Source: Hymenobacter oligotrophus
Lineage (GTDB): Bacteria > Bacteroidota > Bacteroidia > Cytophagales > Hymenobacteraceae
Direction of reading: 5' to 3'
DNA length: 64,000 nucleotides
Assembly: GCF_003574965.1 (NCBI RefSeq)
Contig: NZ_CP032317.1
Span: 62,001 to 126,000 of the forward strand
The position numbers and the translations under genes are program-made. A model generated the notes under the pieces. That model searched no databases. It saw only the letters and a program-made list of their open reading frames with translations, and was not told where the DNA came from. Below are positions 1-9,550 of the stretch, piece by piece (within the stretch, counting starts at the first letter, position 1; every line of letters starts with the position of its first letter).

Positions 1-452
1 TGCCGCAGCCTAACCAGATTGACAAGCCCCGCTCGGAGCAGCCGCTGCCCAGCGCCGCCGAGTTGCTGCAAGCCCCCGAAGGCACCATTACCGAAGACGG
101 CATGCGCCAGAACATCGATGTAGCCCTTCGCTACCTAGGAGCCTGGATTGGTGGCAACGGCTGCGTGCCGCTCTACAACCTAATGGAAGATGCCGCCACC
201 GCCGAAATTTCGCGCGTGCAACTGTGGCAGTGGCTACACACCCCCGAAACCGAGCTGGCCGATGGCCGAGCCATAACGCCGGAGCTGTACCGCGAGCTGC
301 TGCAAGATGTGGTGGATAAGTTGCGGCGCGAAGTAGGGGAGGATACCTACCAGGAGTACTACCGCTCCGCCGTGCACCTGCTCGACCGCCTCGTGACGGC
401 TGATCAGTGCGCCGATTTTCTTACGCTGCCAGCTTACGAAGTACTGGCTTAA
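1..452 (+). CDS. aceB: malate synthase, C-terminal part (5' end outside window)
   Basis: This is the last 149 residues of malate synthase, which condenses glyoxylate with acetyl-CoA to malate in the cytoplasm. The open frame runs in from the left edge (first full codon at position 3) and stops at 450-452. The visible part is the C-terminal helical domain, including the family's NIDVALRYLGAWIGGNGCVPLYN segment split as NIDVALRYLGAW and GGNGCVPLYNLMEDAATAEI, followed by the QLWQWLHT stretch. The catalytic barrel lies upstream of the window. Isocitrate lyase follows 238 bases downstream on the same strand, so the two glyoxylate-shunt enzymes are paired. The gene symbol follows the A-type enzyme (aceB), whose C-terminus it matches; the G-type is much longer and less similar here. 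Confidence 0.93.
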   Translation, partial: PQPNQIDKPRSEQPLPSAAELLQAPEGTITEDGMRQNIDVALRYLGAWIGGNGCVPLYNLMEDAATAEISRVQLWQWLHTPETELADGRAITPELYRELLQDVVDKLRREVGEDTYQEYYRSAVHLLDRLVTADQCADFLTLPAYEVLA

Positions 453-465
453 GCAGCCCTAAATC

Positions 466-562
466 ATGTAGCGCGAGCTTCGGTCCGCAGCCTAGGCGTG
501 CAAGTGCCAATCCGCTGGATGATTGGTGTTACCGCCGAACTGGGCTGAAGTTCGTGCTACAT
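466..562. repeat. degenerate inverted pair of a short palindromic repeat
   Basis: Positions 466-483 and 545-562 are inverted copies of an 18-base sequence with three mismatches. Both resemble the cleaner GTAGCGCGGACTT-type units at 52.3-52.55 kb, so this looks like a decayed copy of the same dispersed family. It lies in the 238-base gap between the malate synthase and isocitrate lyase genes; I see no convincing promoter there. Confidence 0.5.
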
Positions 563-690
563 CGGGCTACTGCTTGCCTGCTGCGGGCACATCCATCTGC
601 TTACCGCTTGCCTTAAGCCGCCTAAAAAAAGTGGCCTGGCTTCTCGTTGCCCTAACCGTCTCTGTTTTCTACTCCCAAAACACTACTCCT

Positions 691-1989
691 ATGAACCGCG
701 CCGAACGCATTGCCGCCATCAACCAAGATTGGGCTACCAACCCCCGCTGGAAAGGCATTGAGCGACCCTACTCTGCCGAAGACGTTGTAAAGCTGCAAGG
801 GTCTGTAAGAATTGAACACTCGTTGGCGCGGCACGGGGCCGAGCGGCTCTGGAAGCAGCTGCACACCGAGCCCTACGTGGCAGGCCTAGGAGCCCTTACC
901 GGCAACCAGGCCGTGCAGGAGGTGCAGGCCGGCCTCAACGCCATCTACCTTTCGGGCTGGCAAGTAGCCGCCGACGCCAACCTGGCCGGCCACATGTACC
1001 CCGACCAAAGCCTATACCCCGTCGACTCGGTGCCCGCCGTGGTGCGCCGCATCAACAACGCCCTGCTCCGCGCCGATCAAATTCAGCACCTCGATGGCAA
1101 AGACGGCGACGAAAACCGCGTGAATTACCTCGTGCCTATTGTGGCCGATGCCGAAGCCGGTTTTGGCGGCAACCTGAACGCGTTTGAGCTGATGAAGATG
1201 ATGATCGAAGCCGGCGCCGCGGGCGTGCACTTCGAGGATCAGCTGTCGTCGGCGAAGAAGTGCGGGCACCTAGGCGGCAAGGTGCTGGTGCCTACCCAAG
1301 AGGCCGTGCAAAAGTTGGTTGCCGCCCGCCTTGCTGCCGATGTGCTGGGTGTGCCCACGCTCATTGTGGCCCGCACCGATGCCGACGCCGCCGACCTGCT
1401 CACCTCCGATGTAGACGAGCGCGACAAGCCCTTTGTGCTGCAAGAAGCCGAACGCACTTCCGAGGGCTTTTACCGGGTGCGCTGCGGTGTAGAGGCGTGC
1501 ATTGCGCGCGGCCTGGCCTATGCACCTTATGCCGATATGCTCTGGATGGAAACTTCGCACCCCGACCTGGAGCAGGCCCGGCAGTTTGCTGAAGGCATCC
1601 ACGCCAAATACCCGGGCAAAATTCTGGCCTATAACTGCTCGCCCTCGTTCAACTGGGCCGCCAAGCTGACGGTGGAGCAGATGGAAACCTTCCGCGAAGA
1701 GCTGGCTGCCATGGGCTTCAAGTTTCAGTTCATCACACTGGCCGGTTTCCACGCCCTCAACACCAGCATGTTCGAGCTAGCCCAAGCCTACCGCGACCGG
1801 GGCATGGCCGGCTACTCGGAGCTGCAACAACGTGAGTTTGCCCTCCAGCAACACGGCTTTAAGGCCGTGAAGCACCAGGCTTTCGTGGGCACAGGCTACT
1901 TCGATGCTGTGCAGAACGTGGTGTCGAGCGGGCAGGCTAGCACGGCCGCGCTGGTGGGCTCTACCGAAGAAGCGCAGTTTCAGCACTAA
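691..1989 (+). CDS. aceA: isocitrate lyase
   Basis: Isocitrate lyase splits isocitrate into succinate and glyoxylate, the first step of the glyoxylate shunt, which lets the cell grow on acetate or fatty acids. The 432-residue product is close to the E. coli enzyme (434). The catalytic signature KKCGH lies at residues 189-193, with the active cysteine at 191. Other family blocks are [22 protein letters not shown] and YNCSPSFNW. An upstream open frame exists, but the family N-terminus ([14 protein letters not shown]) begins at the ATG at 691, so that start is used. It ends before a strong bidirectional terminator and converges on RNase D. Together with the preceding malate synthase it forms the complete bypass. 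Confidence 0.97.
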   Translation: MNRAERIAAINQDWATNPRWKGIERPYSAEDVVKLQGSVRIEHSLARHGAERLWKQLHTEPYVAGLGALTGNQAVQEVQAGLNAIYLSGWQVAADANLAGHMYPDQSLYPVDSVPAVVRRINNALLRADQIQHLDGKDGDENRVNYLVPIVADAEAGFGGNLNAFELMKMMIEAGAAGVHFEDQLSSAKKCGHLGGKVLVPTQEAVQKLVAARLAADVLGVPTLIVARTDADAADLLTSDVDERDKPFVLQEAERTSEGFYRVRCGVEACIARGLAYAPYADMLWMETSHPDLEQARQFAEGIHAKYPGKILAYNCSPSFNWAAKLTVEQMETFREELAAMGFKFQFITLAGFHALNTSMFELAQAYRDRGMAGYSELQQREFALQQHGFKAVKHQAFVGTGYFDAVQNVVSSGQASTAALVGSTEEAQFQH

Positions 1990-2037
1990 GCCACTAGCCA
2001 CACTTGCCTAGGTCACGTCAAGCAGGAGCATTACTCC

Positions 2038-2122
2038 TGTCATGTCGAGCGGCAGCAAGACATCTGGGGTAGAATGTTCGCGCTGTTTTTAGTTAGATGT
2101 CTCGCTTACGCTCGACATGACA
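2038..2122. repeat. intergenic imperfect palindrome (28-base arms)
   Basis: The arms at 2038-2065 and 2095-2122 are inverted copies matching at 25 of 28 positions around a 29-base spacer. The core reads TGTCATGTCGAGC, then AGACATCT. It lies after isocitrate lyase and before the terminator, and looks like a dispersed REP-type element rather than a terminator because it lacks a T-run. Confidence 0.65.
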
Positions 2123-2144
2123 ACAGCGCCGATACTACCGCTAC

Positions 2145-2186
2145 AAAACAACAGCGCCCGGCTTGGCTGCCGGGCGCTGTTGTTTT
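2145..2186. terminator. bidirectional terminator between aceA and rnd
   Basis: A perfect 16-base inverted repeat (2145-2160 and 2171-2186) with a 10-base loop. The stem starts with AAAA and ends with TTTT, so it can act in both directions. It sits between two convergent genes. Confidence 0.88.
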
Positions 2187-2205
2187 GGGATTTACCTAGG
2201 GCTGC

Positions 2206-3390
2206 TTACGCATTCACCGCATCGAAAGGCTCGGAGATAAAGCCGTAATCGAGGTTGTGGCGTTGGGTAGCGTCGCGGAGTAGCTGTTTTTGCCACGGGC
2301 GCAGCACGCGTTCGGTGCCTTGCTCCACGATGTCGGCAATCAGCCGGTTCGAGAGTACCAAGTTGGCCACGTAGCTATTGATGTCGTTGGCAATGTGCGC
2401 CTTCAGCGTCATCAGGAACTGCTCGCGAGCATCGGCGCGGGCGGCACGCTCGCCGTTAAGCCGACGACGGAACGGAAAGCGGCGCTGGTCGGCAGTCATG
2501 GGCGGCTCGGGCACGGGCACAAACTTATCCGGCGACATGGCCGCGAGCTGTTGAAGGTACGGCTCGCGCTTCAGCTCGGGGTGCAAGCCGCGGGCGGCGC
2601 GCCAGTCGTTGGTGCTGCGTGGGGTGTCGCGCACCAGCTCCGAGAGGCGGTCGTTCGAAAACACCATGTACGGCGGCCGGTCGAGCTCCTTGGCTACTTG
2701 GTCGCGCAGCAAGTACAAGTCGCGGAACAGCGGCAACTCGTGCGGCTGAATGCGGTACTTGCCCGCAATGCGCAGGTAAGGGCGTTCGTCGCGGGTGTAG
2801 CGCACATCTTCCAGAATGGCGTTTTCCTCGGCGCCCCACTGCGTGCGGCCCAGCTCGGCCAGTTTATCGGCCAGGCGGTCGGCCAGCTCCAGCAGGTACA
2901 GCACGTCGTTGGCGGCGTACTGCTTTTGAGCCTCGGTGAGTGGGCGCTTCAGCCAGTTCGACTTCTGCTCGCCCTTATCCACCTCAATGCCCAGCTCGCT
3001 CTGGATCAGCCGACCTAGGGCAATGTTGTTGTCCGACTCGGCCAGCAACGTGTGCAGCACGCTGGTATCGGTAATGCGGCGCACGCGCACGCCGTACAGC
3101 TCATCGAGCAGCAGAATATCCGATTTGCAGCTGTGGAATACCTTTTCCACGTTGGCATCGCCCAGTATGTCCCAAAGCGGCTGCAGCTGGGCGGCGGCAT
3201 CGACCAGCGGAATCGGGTCGATGAGGTATACCGTGGCCCCGTCGAAGAGTTGGATTAAGGCAAGATTGCGGCCGTAGTGATGGCGCATGTCGTCGAACTC
3301 CAGGTCGACGGCAATGCGGGGTTGGTTACGCAGCCAGTCGGCGGCTTGCCGAATTGCATCGGGCGTAGTGAGGTATTGTATTTCAGCCAT
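2206..3390 (-). CDS. rnd: ribonuclease D
   Basis: RNase D is a 3'-to-5' exoribonuclease that trims tRNA and other stable RNA precursors. The 394-residue product has the DEDDy exonuclease domain in its first half: Exo I at AVDLEFDD (D29, E31), Exo II in FHSCKSDILLLDEL and Exo III in the YAANDVLYLLELA segment. An HRDC-type helical region follows at about 205-290 (RPPYMVFSNDRLSELV ... ARGLHP). The ATG at 3390 gives the usual family start, MAEIQYLTTPDAI; upstream in-frame codons would add only a few atypical residues. It converges on isocitrate lyase and appears monocistronic. Confidence 0.93.
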   Translation of the reverse strand: MAEIQYLTTPDAIRQAADWLRNQPRIAVDLEFDDMRHHYGRNLALIQLFDGATVYLIDPIPLVDAAAQLQPLWDILGDANVEKVFHSCKSDILLLDELYGVRVRRITDTSVLHTLLAESDNNIALGRLIQSELGIEVDKGEQKSNWLKRPLTEAQKQYAANDVLYLLELADRLADKLAELGRTQWGAEENAILEDVRYTRDERPYLRIAGKYRIQPHELPLFRDLYLLRDQVAKELDRPPYMVFSNDRLSELVRDTPRSTNDWRAARGLHPELKREPYLQQLAAMSPDKFVPVPEPPMTADQRRFPFRRRLNGERAARADAREQFLMTLKAHIANDINSYVANLVLSNRLIADIVEQGTERVLRPWQKQLLRDATQRHNLDYGFISEPFDAVNA

Positions 3391-3986
3391 TAAATAACAA
3401 GTAGGCCACAAGGTAGAAACCTTACGCGAAGGTAGTAGCGCGGCTGCTTCGTACCCGGTAAAGGTAGGCAGGCCAAACGATGTACGCCAGCACCGGGCCC
3501 ACGCCCTAGGTGCGGGTAGCCGTGTTTGGGCACCCTACCGGGCCTCCGCACGCCGTAGCTTGCCACCCGAGGCTGAGGCACATGCCAAACACGGCGTGCG
3601 AAACCCAGCCAGGATGCAAACGTACCGGTTTCGCAACACGTATGAGCCTGCTTATAAATTTTGGTAGCACCATTACCAGAATAATTGGCTTCTGATTGCT
3701 CGGGTAGTGATATAATGTTGCGCAATAGTTATATTAGTTGCAAGCCAAGGCGTATTTTGCCAGTTGGCGGCAGTAAACCTTTCCACGGCTTTTTACTTCT
3801 TTTGACGCACAATGCTCGACAGGAAATTTTCCTAGGTGCCGGAAGCAGCTCCGGCCGCTGGGAACTGGCCTCGTTGGCGGCACCGCGGGTAGCGCTGTTA
3901 GCGGGCTAATTTCCAACGCTTAGCAGTAAGCATGGCATCACTTTTTTCGCTTTTCACTCACCAAACCGGCCGCAAGGCCACCCATT
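3391..3986. other. 596-base intergenic region upstream of the SusC gene
   Basis: No credible gene is seen here. The first part holds an 11-base inverted repeat (3519-3529 and 3585-3595) and a CCTAGG. The part from about 3640 to 3740 is clearly richer in A and T and is the likely promoter area for the divergent RNase D and SusC genes, but I found no exact TAnnTTTG element. Another CCTAGG lies near 3831. Confidence 0.5.
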
Positions 3987-6900
3987 ATGGATCATAAACT
4001 TCTACTCTCGCTGGCCCTCATGGGCCCAGCGGCAGTGGTAGCCCAGGCCCAAACGCGCACCGTAAGCGGGCGCGTTACGGCCGTAGCCGACGGCACCGGG
4101 TTGCCAGGGGCTACGGTATTGGAGCGCGGCACCACCAACGGCACCAGCACCGATGCCGATGGTAATTTCCGACTCACGGTGCAGCCCGGCGCCACGCTGG
4201 TTATTAGCTCGGTGGGATTTACCACGCAAACCATTCCGGTGGGCGAGCAGTCTACCGTAAACGTGCGCTTGGATACCAACGCCCAGCTGCTCAACGAAAC
4301 GGTGGTAGTAGGCTATGGCACGCAGGCCAAGCGCGAACTTACCGGCGCCGTTACGCAAGTAGGCTCACGCGAGGTGGAGAACGTGCCCGTGGTCAGCTTC
4401 GAGCAGGCCATTCAGGGCCGTACGCCGGGGGTGCAAATCAACCAGGGCACGGGCAAGCTCGGGGCCGGGGTGCAGATTCGGGTACGCGGTGCGGCCTCGG
4501 TATCGGGCTCCAACGAGCCGCTTTACGTTATCGACGGCATTCCGATAACCTCGCAGGACGTGGGCGCCGCCAACGACGAGCCCATCAACCCGCTGGCCGA
4601 CCTGAACCCGAACGACATCGAGTCGATTACCATCCTGAAGGACGCAGCCGCCTCGGCCATCTACGGTGCGCGCGCCTCCAACGGGGTAATTCTGGTAACC
4701 ACCAAAAAGGGGCGCCAAGGCGCTACCCGCGTAAATGTGGGTGCCTACTACGGCCGCAGCGAGCCTACGCGCTTGCGCGAGTTCCTGAACGCGGCCGAGT
4801 ACAAAGAGCTGTTCACGGAAGCCATTACCAACGCTGGCCTCGTCGACCCGAACGACCCGGACTTGTACCCGACGGTGGCCGATGCCTTTGAGGGCGAAGC
4901 CGGCCTCGACCTCAATTCTAATTTCGATACCGACTGGAACCGCGCTGCTTTTCGCACGGGCAGCGTGCAGCAGTACGACGCCAACGTAACCGGCGGCGAC
5001 GCCAAAACGCGCTTCTACCTTAGCGGCACCTTCAACGACCAAACCGGCATTATTGTGGGCAACCGCTACCGCCGCGGTTCGTTGCGCGCCAACATCGACC
5101 ACAACATTACCGAGAAGCTGAAAATCGGCTTTAACATTTCGGCTACGCGCTCCGTGAACGACCGCGTGCCCGACGACAACGCCTTCTCGAACCCGGTGCA
5201 GCTGAATGCAATTCCGCCTATTCAGCAGAAGGAAGACCCCAACGACCCCACCGGCCTAAATCGCAACACATTCTACTACAACGCACTCGTTGATGTGGTA
5301 AATGCCAGCAACCGCGCCGGCACGTACCGCTCGTTCAGCAACCTGTCGTTGCAGTACCAGCCCATTCAGGGCCTTACGCTGCGCTCCGAGCTGGGTGCCG
5401 ACTTCCTGAACCTGAACGAGAACATCTACCGCGGCCGTTACACCCTCGACGGGGCACCTACCGGCTACGGCTACTCCAACCAGGTTCAGTCGGTAAACTA
5501 CACCACCAACCAAACGGCCACCTACCTGAAAACGATCGGGGCCGATCACACCTTCGAGGGCTTGGTGGGCTTCTCGTTCCAGCGCTACAACCAGCAGGGC
5601 ACAGCCGCTGAGGGCCGCGGTTTCCCGAACGACCAATTCCGGCGCATTGCATCGGCCTCGCGCATCATCTCGGGTAGCTCGTCGCAAACCGACTACTCCT
5701 TTATCTCTTACCTGACGCGCGTCAACTACACCTTCCGCAACAAGCTGTTGCTATCGGTGAGTGCCCGCGCCGACGGTTCGTCGCGTTTCCCCTCCGACCG
5801 CAAGTACGGCGTGTTCCCGGCTGGTTCGGTAGGTTACGTAATCACCGAGGAGGACTTCCTGCGCGACAACTCGGTGCTGAGCCTGCTCAAGATTCGTGGT
5901 TCGTACGGCATCACGGGCAACGCCGAAATCGGCAACTTCAGCTACCAGCGCTTGTTTAGCACGCTGGCCTACGCCGACCAAGCCGGTATTGTGCTGGGTA
6001 CCAACGTGGGCAACCGCCGCCTCTCCTGGGAAACCACCAACCAGGCCAACGTAGGCCTCGAGTTTGGTTTGCTCAACAACCGCATCAGCGGCGAGGTTGA
6101 CGTGTACGAGAAGCGCACGGGTGTAGTAACCGATGGCGGCGCACTGCTGAACCTGCAGTTGCCCTACACCGGCGGCTACCCCATTGTGACGAAGAACCTA
6201 GGCGAAATCCGCAACCGCGGCATCGAGCTGAACCTGAACACGCGCAACTTCGAAGGTGACTTTAAGTGGAGCACTAACTTCAACATTACCTTCAACCGCA
6301 ACGAGGTAGTCGACCTCGACGGGCAGGAAATTTTCGGCGGTGGCCGCAACGTCGGCCGCATCCGCGAGGGCGAACCGATTGGTATATTCTGGGGCAAGAA
6401 GTACGCCGGCGTTGACCCCGCCACCGGCAACGCGCTGTACTTCACTGCCGATGGCGGCACCACAGCCCGCTACGCCGATGCCGTGGACCAGAAGCTAGGC
6501 GACCCGAACCCGAACTTCACGGGCGGCCTCACCAACACGTTCTCGTTCATGGGCTTCGAGCTGTCGATCCTGAACCAGTTCACGCAAGGCAACGATATTT
6601 ACAACGTGGCCGGCCTGTTCCAGTCGGTAAACGGCGACTACTTCGACAACCAAACCCGCGACCAACTGCGCCGCTGGCGCCAGCCCGGCGACGTAACCGA
6701 CGTGCCGCGTGCCGAGCTGTACGCCGCCAACGGCTCGCAGCCTTCGTCGCGCTGGGTTGAAGACGGCTCGTTCTTCCGTTTCAAAAACGTAACCCTCGGG
6801 TACAACCTGCCCAAAACGCTCATCGAGCGTGCCAAGCTGCAGTCGGCCCGCATCTACGTAACGGGGCAGAACATCCTCACCCTCACCGATTACACCGGCT

Positions 6901-7016
6901 ACGACCCTGAGGTGAACACCACCGGCTTAGGCAACACCAACGTGCTGCTGGGCCACGACTTTTACACGCCGCCGCTGGCACGCACCGTGCTGGTGGGCGT
7001 AAACCTGGGCTTTTAA
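3987..7016 (+). CDS. SusC/RagA-family TonB-linked outer membrane transporter
   Basis: A 1,009-residue TonB-dependent transporter of the SusC type, the outer-membrane channel of Bacteroidota nutrient-uptake pairs. In order: a signal peptide (about 1-22, ending AVVAQAQ); a carboxypeptidase-regulatory-like domain (VSGRVTAVADGTGLPGATV, about 25-105); the TonB-box region (NETVVVGYGTQAKREL TGAV); the plug (GRTPGVQI, PLYVIDGIPI, ESITILKDAAASAIYGARA, NGVILVTTKKG); then a long beta-barrel ending in Phe (VLVGVNLGF), typical of BAM-dependent barrels. The SusD partner starts 12 bases after its stop. No glycosidase, ECF sigma factor or anti-sigma gene is adjacent, so the substrate cannot be inferred. Confidence 0.96.
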   Translation: MDHKLLLSLALMGPAAVVAQAQTRTVSGRVTAVADGTGLPGATVLERGTTNGTSTDADGNFRLTVQPGATLVISSVGFTTQTIPVGEQSTVNVRLDTNAQLLNETVVVGYGTQAKRELTGAVTQVGSREVENVPVVSFEQAIQGRTPGVQINQGTGKLGAGVQIRVRGAASVSGSNEPLYVIDGIPITSQDVGAANDEPINPLADLNPNDIESITILKDAAASAIYGARASNGVILVTTKKGRQGATRVNVGAYYGRSEPTRLREFLNAAEYKELFTEAITNAGLVDPNDPDLYPTVADAFEGEAGLDLNSNFDTDWNRAAFRTGSVQQYDANVTGGDAKTRFYLSGTFNDQTGIIVGNRYRRGSLRANIDHNITEKLKIGFNISATRSVNDRVPDDNAFSNPVQLNAIPPIQQKEDPNDPTGLNRNTFYYNALVDVVNASNRAGTYRSFSNLSLQYQPIQGLTLRSELGADFLNLNENIYRGRYTLDGAPTGYGYSNQVQSVNYTTNQTATYLKTIGADHTFEGLVGFSFQRYNQQGTAAEGRGFPNDQFRRIASASRIISGSSSQTDYSFISYLTRVNYTFRNKLLLSVSARADGSSRFPSDRKYGVFPAGSVGYVITEEDFLRDNSVLSLLKIRGSYGITGNAEIGNFSYQRLFSTLAYADQAGIVLGTNVGNRRLSWETTNQANVGLEFGLLNNRISGEVDVYEKRTGVVTDGGALLNLQLPYTGGYPIVTKNLGEIRNRGIELNLNTRNFEGDFKWSTNFNITFNRNEVVDLDGQEIFGGGRNVGRIREGEPIGIFWGKKYAGVDPATGNALYFTADGGTTARYADAVDQKLGDPNPNFTGGLTNTFSFMGFELSILNQFTQGNDIYNVAGLFQSVNGDYFDNQTRDQLRRWRQPGDVTDVPRAELYAANGSQPSSRWVEDGSFFRFKNVTLGYNLPKTLIERAKLQSARIYVTGQNILTLTDYTGYDPEVNTTGLGNTNVLLGHDFYTPPLARTVLVGVNLGF

Positions 7017-7028
7017 CCGAACACGACC

Positions 7029-8444
7029 GTGAATACTTTTCTTTCTCACGTAATGCGGCGAACCGCCGCGGCGGGCCTGCTCCTCACGCTGGGGCTTGGC
7101 ACCGGCTGCCAAGACCAGCTGGACCTGCAGCCGCAGCAATCCGTTGATGCCGAACAGGCCCTGAGCACGCCCGAAGGCGTTGACGCGGCCGTGGTAGGGG
7201 GCTACGCCCGCCTGGGCCGCCCGCAGCTCTACGGCACCAACCTTTTGCTGATTCCGGAGCTGTTGGGTTCCAACAACTACATCAACTGGCTGGGCACGTT
7301 CCAGAGCTACCGCGAGCTTTCGCAGAAGACGAACCTGACGAGCTTCAACGTAGAAGCCGATCGGACCTTCGACCACGCCTACCGCACCATCAACCACGCC
7401 AACCTCATCATCGACGCGTTGCCCGTGGTAACCGACCCGGCCAACCGGCAGCGTTACGAGGGGGAGGCCCGCATGATGCGCGCGATGGTGTACTTTGAGC
7501 TGGTGCGCCTGTACGGGCAACCGTACCGCGCCGGCCAAACCAACAGCCAGCCGGGCGTACCCATCAACCTGACGCCAAACAAAACCGAAGAAGACGCTTC
7601 GCGCCGGTTGCCGCGCGCTTCGGTAGAGGAGGTGTACCAGCAGGTTGTAACCGACTTGCAGGCCGCTGTGCAGCTGTTGCCTACCAACAACGGCACCCGC
7701 CTCGACCGTTACGATGCACAGGCTTTCCTCTCGCGGGTACGCCTGCAGCAGGGCCGCTACGCCGAAGCCCTGACTTTGTCTAACGAAGTAATCAACAACA
7801 GCGGCGCCAGCCTCAACCCCTCGGTGCTGTCGGCCTTCACTAACCGCAACACCCGCGAGTCGCTGTTCGAAATTCAGCAAAACGACCAGAACAACGCCGG
7901 TGCCGTGAACGACGGCCTCGCCACGTTTTACACCAGCCGCGCTTCGGGCTTCAACGGCCGCGGCGACGTGCAGATTACCGCTGCCTTTGCCAGCCAGTAC
8001 GGCCCCGGCGACCAGCGCGGCTCCGGCCCGATCCTGGGCTCGTTGATTTACACCGGCGACGGCCCCCGCGCCGGCCGTCTGCGCAACTTCAAGTACAACG
8101 ACCCGGGCCAGAACATCCCGCTGATTCGCTTGGCCGAGATGTACCTGACGCGTGCTGAATGCAACGCACGCCTGGGCTCGACGGTAGGCGATACGCCCCT
8201 GAACGACGTGAACCGCATCCGCCGCCGCGCGGGCGCCGCGGCCCTCACTGCCGTTACGGTCGACGACGTATTGAAGGAGCGCGAACTGGAGTTGGCCTTC
8301 GAGGGTTTCCGCCTGCACGATTACAAGCGCACGCAGCGCAATATCACGTCGGTGTATACCTTCGATAGCCCGCGCCTGGTGCTGCCCATTCCGCAGCGCG
8401 AAATCAACTTGGGAAGCGCGTTGCCGCAAAATCCCGGCTACTAG
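7029..8444 (+). CDS. SusD/RagB-family outer membrane lipoprotein
   Basis: A 471-residue SusD-like lipoprotein that would cap the preceding SusC channel and bind its substrate outside the cell. The N-terminus has a hydrophobic signal ending in a lipobox (GLGTGC, Cys27 from the GTG at 7029; an ATG at 7053 would make an equally good, shorter signal). The family blocks ARMMRAMVYFELVRLYG, PLIRLAEMYLTRAEC and LKERELELAFEGFRLHDYKR are present, as is the usual end LPIPQREINL...NPGY. It is co-transcribed with SusC (12-base gap) and followed by a hairpin terminator. Confidence 0.95.
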   Translation: MNTFLSHVMRRTAAAGLLLTLGLGTGCQDQLDLQPQQSVDAEQALSTPEGVDAAVVGGYARLGRPQLYGTNLLLIPELLGSNNYINWLGTFQSYRELSQKTNLTSFNVEADRTFDHAYRTINHANLIIDALPVVTDPANRQRYEGEARMMRAMVYFELVRLYGQPYRAGQTNSQPGVPINLTPNKTEEDASRRLPRASVEEVYQQVVTDLQAAVQLLPTNNGTRLDRYDAQAFLSRVRLQQGRYAEALTLSNEVINNSGASLNPSVLSAFTNRNTRESLFEIQQNDQNNAGAVNDGLATFYTSRASGFNGRGDVQITAAFASQYGPGDQRGSGPILGSLIYTGDGPRAGRLRNFKYNDPGQNIPLIRLAEMYLTRAECNARLGSTVGDTPLNDVNRIRRRAGAAALTAVTVDDVLKERELELAFEGFRLHDYKRTQRNITSVYTFDSPRLVLPIPQREINLGSALPQNPGY

Positions 8445-8472
8445 GTGCTTACGCCCTAGGTTGCCTAACCAA

Positions 8473-8508
8473 AAAAGGCCACTCTGCCCTGGGCAGAGTG
8501 GCCTTTTG
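8473..8508 (+). terminator. terminator of the SusCD operon
   Basis: GC-rich hairpin with 13-base complementary arms (GGCCACTCTGCCC and its complement), preceded by AAAA and followed by TTTT, 28 bases after the SusD stop. Confidence 0.85.
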
Positions 8509-8607
8509 CATTGCTGGCCCGGCCTTACCTAGGGCTACGCAAGGGCTGCCGTTTGCATGGAGCGGCTTTGTTTAGGCACGTGCCCAAGGCTGGGCTGCTG
8601 CGGCCGG

Positions 8608-9084
8608 TTAGTCTTCGTCCTCGTCTTCGTCGGCTTGCTGCTGAAAATCCAACTCCGAGACCAGCTCAAACGCTTCTTCGATTACTTGATCCATGGCCGG
8701 GATGGAGTCGGCATCGAGGGTGCGCTCGAACAAGCCCAGCAGTTGGCTGCCTTCTTCGTTCACGTACAAATCGGTGTACAGGCGCTCGAAGCGGTGTGCT
8801 TCCTTCGTGATAACGGCGTCGATTTGCTGCGTGGAGCGCGCCTCCAGGGCTTTGTGCAGCACTTGCATTACCTGCCGGCTTTCGTCGTGGTCGCCTAGGT
8901 CGGCCAAAGCCTTCATCAGGCTCATGGCCACCAGCAGCCGCACGCGCTCAAAGCGAAAGCCTTGTTCGGCCGGGGGCACCTGCTGCAGCGTGTGGTAGGC
9001 TTGGAGGTCGTGGGGCTGCAGGTAAGTGGGGCCCTCTTGGCGGAAGGCGGCGCTGAGCAGCTGCTGAAAAGTAGTGGCGGGCAT
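8608..9084 (-). CDS. hypothetical protein with an acidic tail
   Basis: A soluble, mostly helical protein of 158 residues from the ATG at 9084 (MPATTFQQLLSAAF); an ATG at 9123 would add 13 residues. No signal peptide or membrane segment is seen. It has Leu- and Glu-rich helices (FRFERVRLLVAMSLMKALADLGDHDESRQ) and ends in an almost purely acidic tail (QQADEDEDED). I do not recognise the family. It lies alone between the SusCD operon and a divergent small membrane protein. The composition fits the surrounding genes, so recent transfer is unlikely. Confidence 0.7.
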   Translation of the reverse strand: MPATTFQQLLSAAFRQEGPTYLQPHDLQAYHTLQQVPPAEQGFRFERVRLLVAMSLMKALADLGDHDESRQVMQVLHKALEARSTQQIDAVITKEAHRFERLYTDLYVNEEGSQLLGLFERTLDADSIPAMDQVIEEAFELVSELDFQQQADEDEDED

Positions 9085-9236
9085 AGGCACTAAGTAACCG
9101 GAGTAGGCTGCAAAGGAACGCATTTGCTCGCAGCCGGCGCGCGGGCATCGCCGCGCAGCGCTCGTTTACGTACGCATAACCCTGCAGCCCGCAAGCGGGT
9201 TGTGGTTGCGCATCACCTAAAACTGCTCGAGCTGAA

Positions 9237-9500
9237 ATGACGCACAAAACCAAATGGTTGGTATTTGCCCCTAGCGGGCTGGTAGTAATAGGCCTTGGCG
9301 TATGCCTGATTCAGTGGGCCTCCAAACGCATGCAGGATGGCGCCGCTACCAAAGATTGGGTAATGGCTGGCACCGTGGCGCTGGGGGTGTTCAACGCCGG
9401 GGTAAGCCTGTTTGGGCGCGGCGTGGCCGAGAGTGTGCTTTACCAGCTTAAGGAGAAACCAAGTAAGGAGGCTAGCCCGGCCAAGTTGCCGCAGGATTAA
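9237..9500 (+). CDS. small two-helix membrane protein
   Basis: An 87-residue protein with two predicted membrane helices (WLVFAPSGLVVIGLGVCLI and MAGTVALGVFNAGVSLFG) and a short charged tail (LKEKPSKEASPAKLPQD). The connecting loop SKRMQDGAATKDW is polar. No family is recognised. It is divergent from the acidic-tail protein and followed by a small hairpin; the ATG at 9237 is the only reasonable start. Confidence 0.6.
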   Translation: MTHKTKWLVFAPSGLVVIGLGVCLIQWASKRMQDGAATKDWVMAGTVALGVFNAGVSLFGRGVAESVLYQLKEKPSKEASPAKLPQD

Positions 9501-9529
9501 CCCGCAGCGCGCCGGGGCAAAAGCAGAAA

Positions 9530-9550
9530 GCCGCAGTCAAAGACTGCGGC
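9530..9550 (+). terminator. hairpin after the small membrane protein
   Basis: Perfect 9-base stem (GCCGCAGTC and its complement) with a 3-base loop, 30 bases after the stop. There is no T-run after it, so termination is likely but not certain. From here to 9820 I see no gene. Confidence 0.5.

Noticed and set aside
2290-3018. A 242-codon plus-strand frame within the RNase D gene
   Set aside because: Antisense shadow; RNase D motifs on the minus strand are unambiguous.
6927-8429. A 500-codon open frame on the minus strand opposite the SusD gene
   Set aside because: It is an antisense shadow of a GC-rich coding region: no domain, implausible composition, and the plus strand encodes a clear SusD protein.
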